Positions 62,634 to 64,000 of a DNA stretch of 64,000 nt are shown here, one piece after another (the stretch's first letter is position 1; each line of letters starts with the position of its first letter). Location: contig JAOARC010000036.1 of NCBI GenBank assembly GCA_025210745.1, positions 1 through 64,000 on the forward strand. Reading direction: 5' to 3'. Origin of the DNA: Bacteriovoracaceae bacterium. GTDB taxonomy: Bacteria > Bdellovibrionota > Bacteriovoracia > Bacteriovoracales > Bacteriovoracaceae. The translations under genes and the position numbers were made by a program. The notes under the pieces were generated by a model that was not told the origin of the DNA, did no database searches, and saw only the letters and a program-made list of their open reading frames with translations.

Positions 62634-63956
62634 TTATCTTGCATAGATTTCTAATACTCTTGGCTCTAATAAATATGTCTTAGGTTTTTCGTCGGTTTTG
62701 TTTTCATCTTTCTCATTTTTCTCATCGTTTTCATTTTCCTCATTCTCATCCTCATCCTCATCCTCATCTTCATCTGTTTTTTTGTAAGCTGGTTTTGCTG
62801 GCATAGAAATATAGGCAGTAAGTGTATAAGTCGATCTACCTTTTTCACCTACACTGATAACTTTAAATAAAGTAGGGCTTGGTCCAAATTTTATACCATT
62901 TTTTTCAAACTCTTGGATTAGGCTATTAAAATTATCTTCAGACATAAGATTTGCAATAGAAACAATGTATTTTTTAAAATCATCTAATGAATTAAAGTAA
63001 TGTGGATTTTCAGGATCATCTTTATATTTGAAAAAGTCAGCTATTTCATCTTCAGTTATATTTGGAATAATTATTCTAAGCATTTTATCAGTAATTTTAT
63101 TGAGATCGATCATAATTGCACCATGAGTAGTAAACTCATTTTTTATGAGTTCTACAAGTTCATCATCCCAGCCAGGAATACTGTATAGCTCACTCATAGA
63201 TGCAAGAGGAGCATTTTTAGGAGTAAGATTGACATTTGAAAAGTTCGCAGCAATAGCCGATCCACTCTCAAGAGTCTCTGGATCACTCACATTAAACTTA
63301 ATATTATTTATGAGTTCATCTAATTGCATCCCAGCATACCTAGCGCTAAAATCATCATCATTTGCAATTTTGTTTTCAAAAGATCGTGTTAGTGAAGCAA
63401 CTAGTTGTGACTCTACATTATATTTTTCATCAGCTTTAGTGTTCTCATTATTTTCATCATCATCTTCTTCTTGAGAATTATTTAAAAGAGCAACTCTTAA
63501 GGCATTTAAATTCATTTTATTAGAAATATTATTAATTGTAAGTCTTAGATTTCCTTCTAGTAAGGTACCTTTTTCAAATTTTGCAATAGCTTCTTTTTGA
63601 ACAGTATTCATATTTTTTGTAATAGGAATAGGGTAGACAAATGGAAAGTTCCAAATGAGATTCACAATTTCCGGTTTGGCAACATTACTAACACCATCAT
63701 TTGCTTGAATATAGTTATAAGCAGCCTTATATAGCTTTAGCCTTGCTAAAGCAAATTTAAGTCCAGATTCAGCAGTTAGTTTAGCTTGAGCTTTATCTTC
63801 TTGATTGTAAGTTTTTATTTTATTAATACTTGATTCAAGTCCAAATGTGAGCATAATTGCAGACAGAAGAACGATGGCTGAAATAACCATCATTAAAGCT
63901 ACACCTTGTTGGTTATAAATTTTATTCTTCAAGCTCACTATTTGATCCTGTTGCAT
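62634..63956 (-). CDS. gspK: Type II secretion system minor pseudopilin GspK
   Basis: 440 residues. Prepilin leader NQQG followed by VALMMVISAIVLLSAIMLTF: cut after Gly, no Glu at +5, as in GspK. A GTG at 63938, with AGGA before, may be the real start, leaving a 12-residue leader. The large domain has the GspK insertion (INNISNKMNLNAL; SELYSIPGWDDELV). An acidic stretch near residue 405 (DEDEDEDEDENEEN) comes from hexamer repeats. It caps the pseudopilus tip with GspI and GspJ. Confidence 0.88.
   Translation of the reverse strand: MQQDQIVSLKNKIYNQQGVALMMVISAIVLLSAIMLTFGLESSINKIKTYNQEDKAQAKLTAESGLKFALARLKLYKAAYNYIQANDGVSNVAKPEIVNLIWNFPFVYPIPITKNMNTVQKEAIAKFEKGTLLEGNLRLTINNISNKMNLNALRVALLNNSQEEDDDENNENTKADEKYNVESQLVASLTRSFENKIANDDDFSARYAGMQLDELINNIKFNVSDPETLESGSAIAANFSNVNLTPKNAPLASMSELYSIPGWDDELVELIKNEFTTHGAIMIDLNKITDKMLRIIIPNITEDEIADFFKYKDDPENPHYFNSLDDFKKYIVSIANLMSEDNFNSLIQEFEKNGIKFGPSPTLFKVISVGEKGRSTYTLTAYISMPAKPAYKKTDEDEDEDEDENEENENDEKNEKDENKTDEKPKTYLLEPRVLEIYAR
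62741..62772. repeat. CTCATC hexamer tandem repeats in gspK
   Basis: About six copies of CTCATY (plus strand) coding for Glu-Asp pairs on the minus strand. As units are 6 bp, copy changes keep the frame and only alter acid tract length. Confidence 0.85.
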
Positions 63957-64000
63957 AGTCCTTATCTTTTATATTTTTTAGTTGATAGAAATTTTCCGAT
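63922..64000 (-). CDS. gspJ: Type II secretion minor pseudopilin GspJ, C-terminal end (partial)
   Basis: The last 25 codons (SENFYQLKNIKDKDYATG... SELEE, TAA at 63922-63924) are open on the minus strand and run beyond the window. It overlaps the gspK start by 35 bp. The name is from position only: gspJ precedes gspK in type II operons; the fragment itself is too short to tell. Confidence 0.5.
   Translation of the reverse strand, partial: SENFYQLKNIKDKDYATGSNSELEE

Noticed and set aside
62741-62772. CRISPR-like or satellite array
   Set aside because: The units are 6 bp, without spacers, inside a coding frame.
63145-63474. Ser-rich plus-strand frame inside gspK
   Set aside because: Antisense of the acidic coding part of gspK; the serines come from complement of Asp/Glu-rich codons.
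1-64000. tRNA genes, insertion sequences, prophage or defence islands
   Set aside because: No cloverleaf, transposase, integrase, phage or restriction-type protein was recognised.

Overview
The window is AT-rich and gene-dense. It looks like a chromosomal segment from a Gram-negative bacterium with a deltaproteobacterial type of gene content. It has Tol-Pal envelope genes with lipoprotein signals, a type II secretion (GspJKLMN) cluster with the deltaproteobacterial GspN, a CarD/CdnL regulator, a DUF6178 protein, a multihaem metallophosphatase lipoprotein, and many lipoproteins and secreted proteins of unknown function. My best guess is Bdellovibrionota (Bacteriovorax-like). That is inference from gene content, not from a marker search. 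No tRNA, rRNA, CRISPR array, insertion sequence or prophage was seen.

Layout. 1-5.2 kb (minus): pal, a DUF4398-like lipoprotein, cpoB-like, a tetrahaem metallophosphatase, tsaD and rsmA. The 3' end of rsmA meets the 3' end of a plus-strand dtd that lacks its conserved end. 5.2-5.5 kb: no gene, but a sigma-54-type promoter leads into a predicted small RNA of about 97 nt. 5.5-8.6 kb: a ureohydrolase, a GYF_2-like membrane protein and a metallo-beta-lactamase-fold hydrolase. 8.8-17.3 kb: core genes sucCD, ndk, carD, gltX and glnS, with a sterol-desaturase-family enzyme and a Crp-type regulator between them. 17.3-28.3 kb: secreted serine protease, secreted HExxHxxGxxH protease, YciO/Sua5, rarA, rpsU, eukaryote-like ileS, a FecR-like protein and maf. 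28.5-33.7 kb: a TPR-associated TRAP transporter (tatT-dctP-dctQ-dctM), followed by a coupled gene split by a -1 frameshift at an A7 run. 33.7-43 kb: large unknown lipoproteins and cytoplasmic proteins, and an orphan CpaF-type ATPase. 43-49.3 kb (minus): a haem operon, hemA-hemC(D)-hemL-kinase-regulator-hemE. 49.5-56.3 kb: Na/Pi cotransporter, gshA, lgt and a PlsB-like acyltransferase. 56.3-58.6 kb: infC (AUC start), rpmI, rplT (with an in-frame UGA), ihfA and a merR-type gene. 58.6-64 kb (minus): ispA and gspN-M-L-K-J.

How genes work together. The first block is an envelope and translation-modification operon. The haem block encodes most of the C5 porphyrin route from glutamyl-tRNA to coproporphyrinogen, with an embedded two-component system. 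The TRAP genes form one translationally coupled importer. The Gsp genes give the inner-membrane platform and minor pseudopilins of a type II secretion system, which could export the secreted proteases seen elsewhere.

Most worth a second look: (1) the sigma-54/anti-Shine-Dalgarno small RNA at 5389-5513; (2) the in-frame UGA in the essential gene rplT; (3) the A7 -1 frameshift site at 32503-32509; (4) the dtd/rsmA end-to-end junction near 120. Items 2-4 could also be sequence or assembly errors, and each is reported with that alternative.
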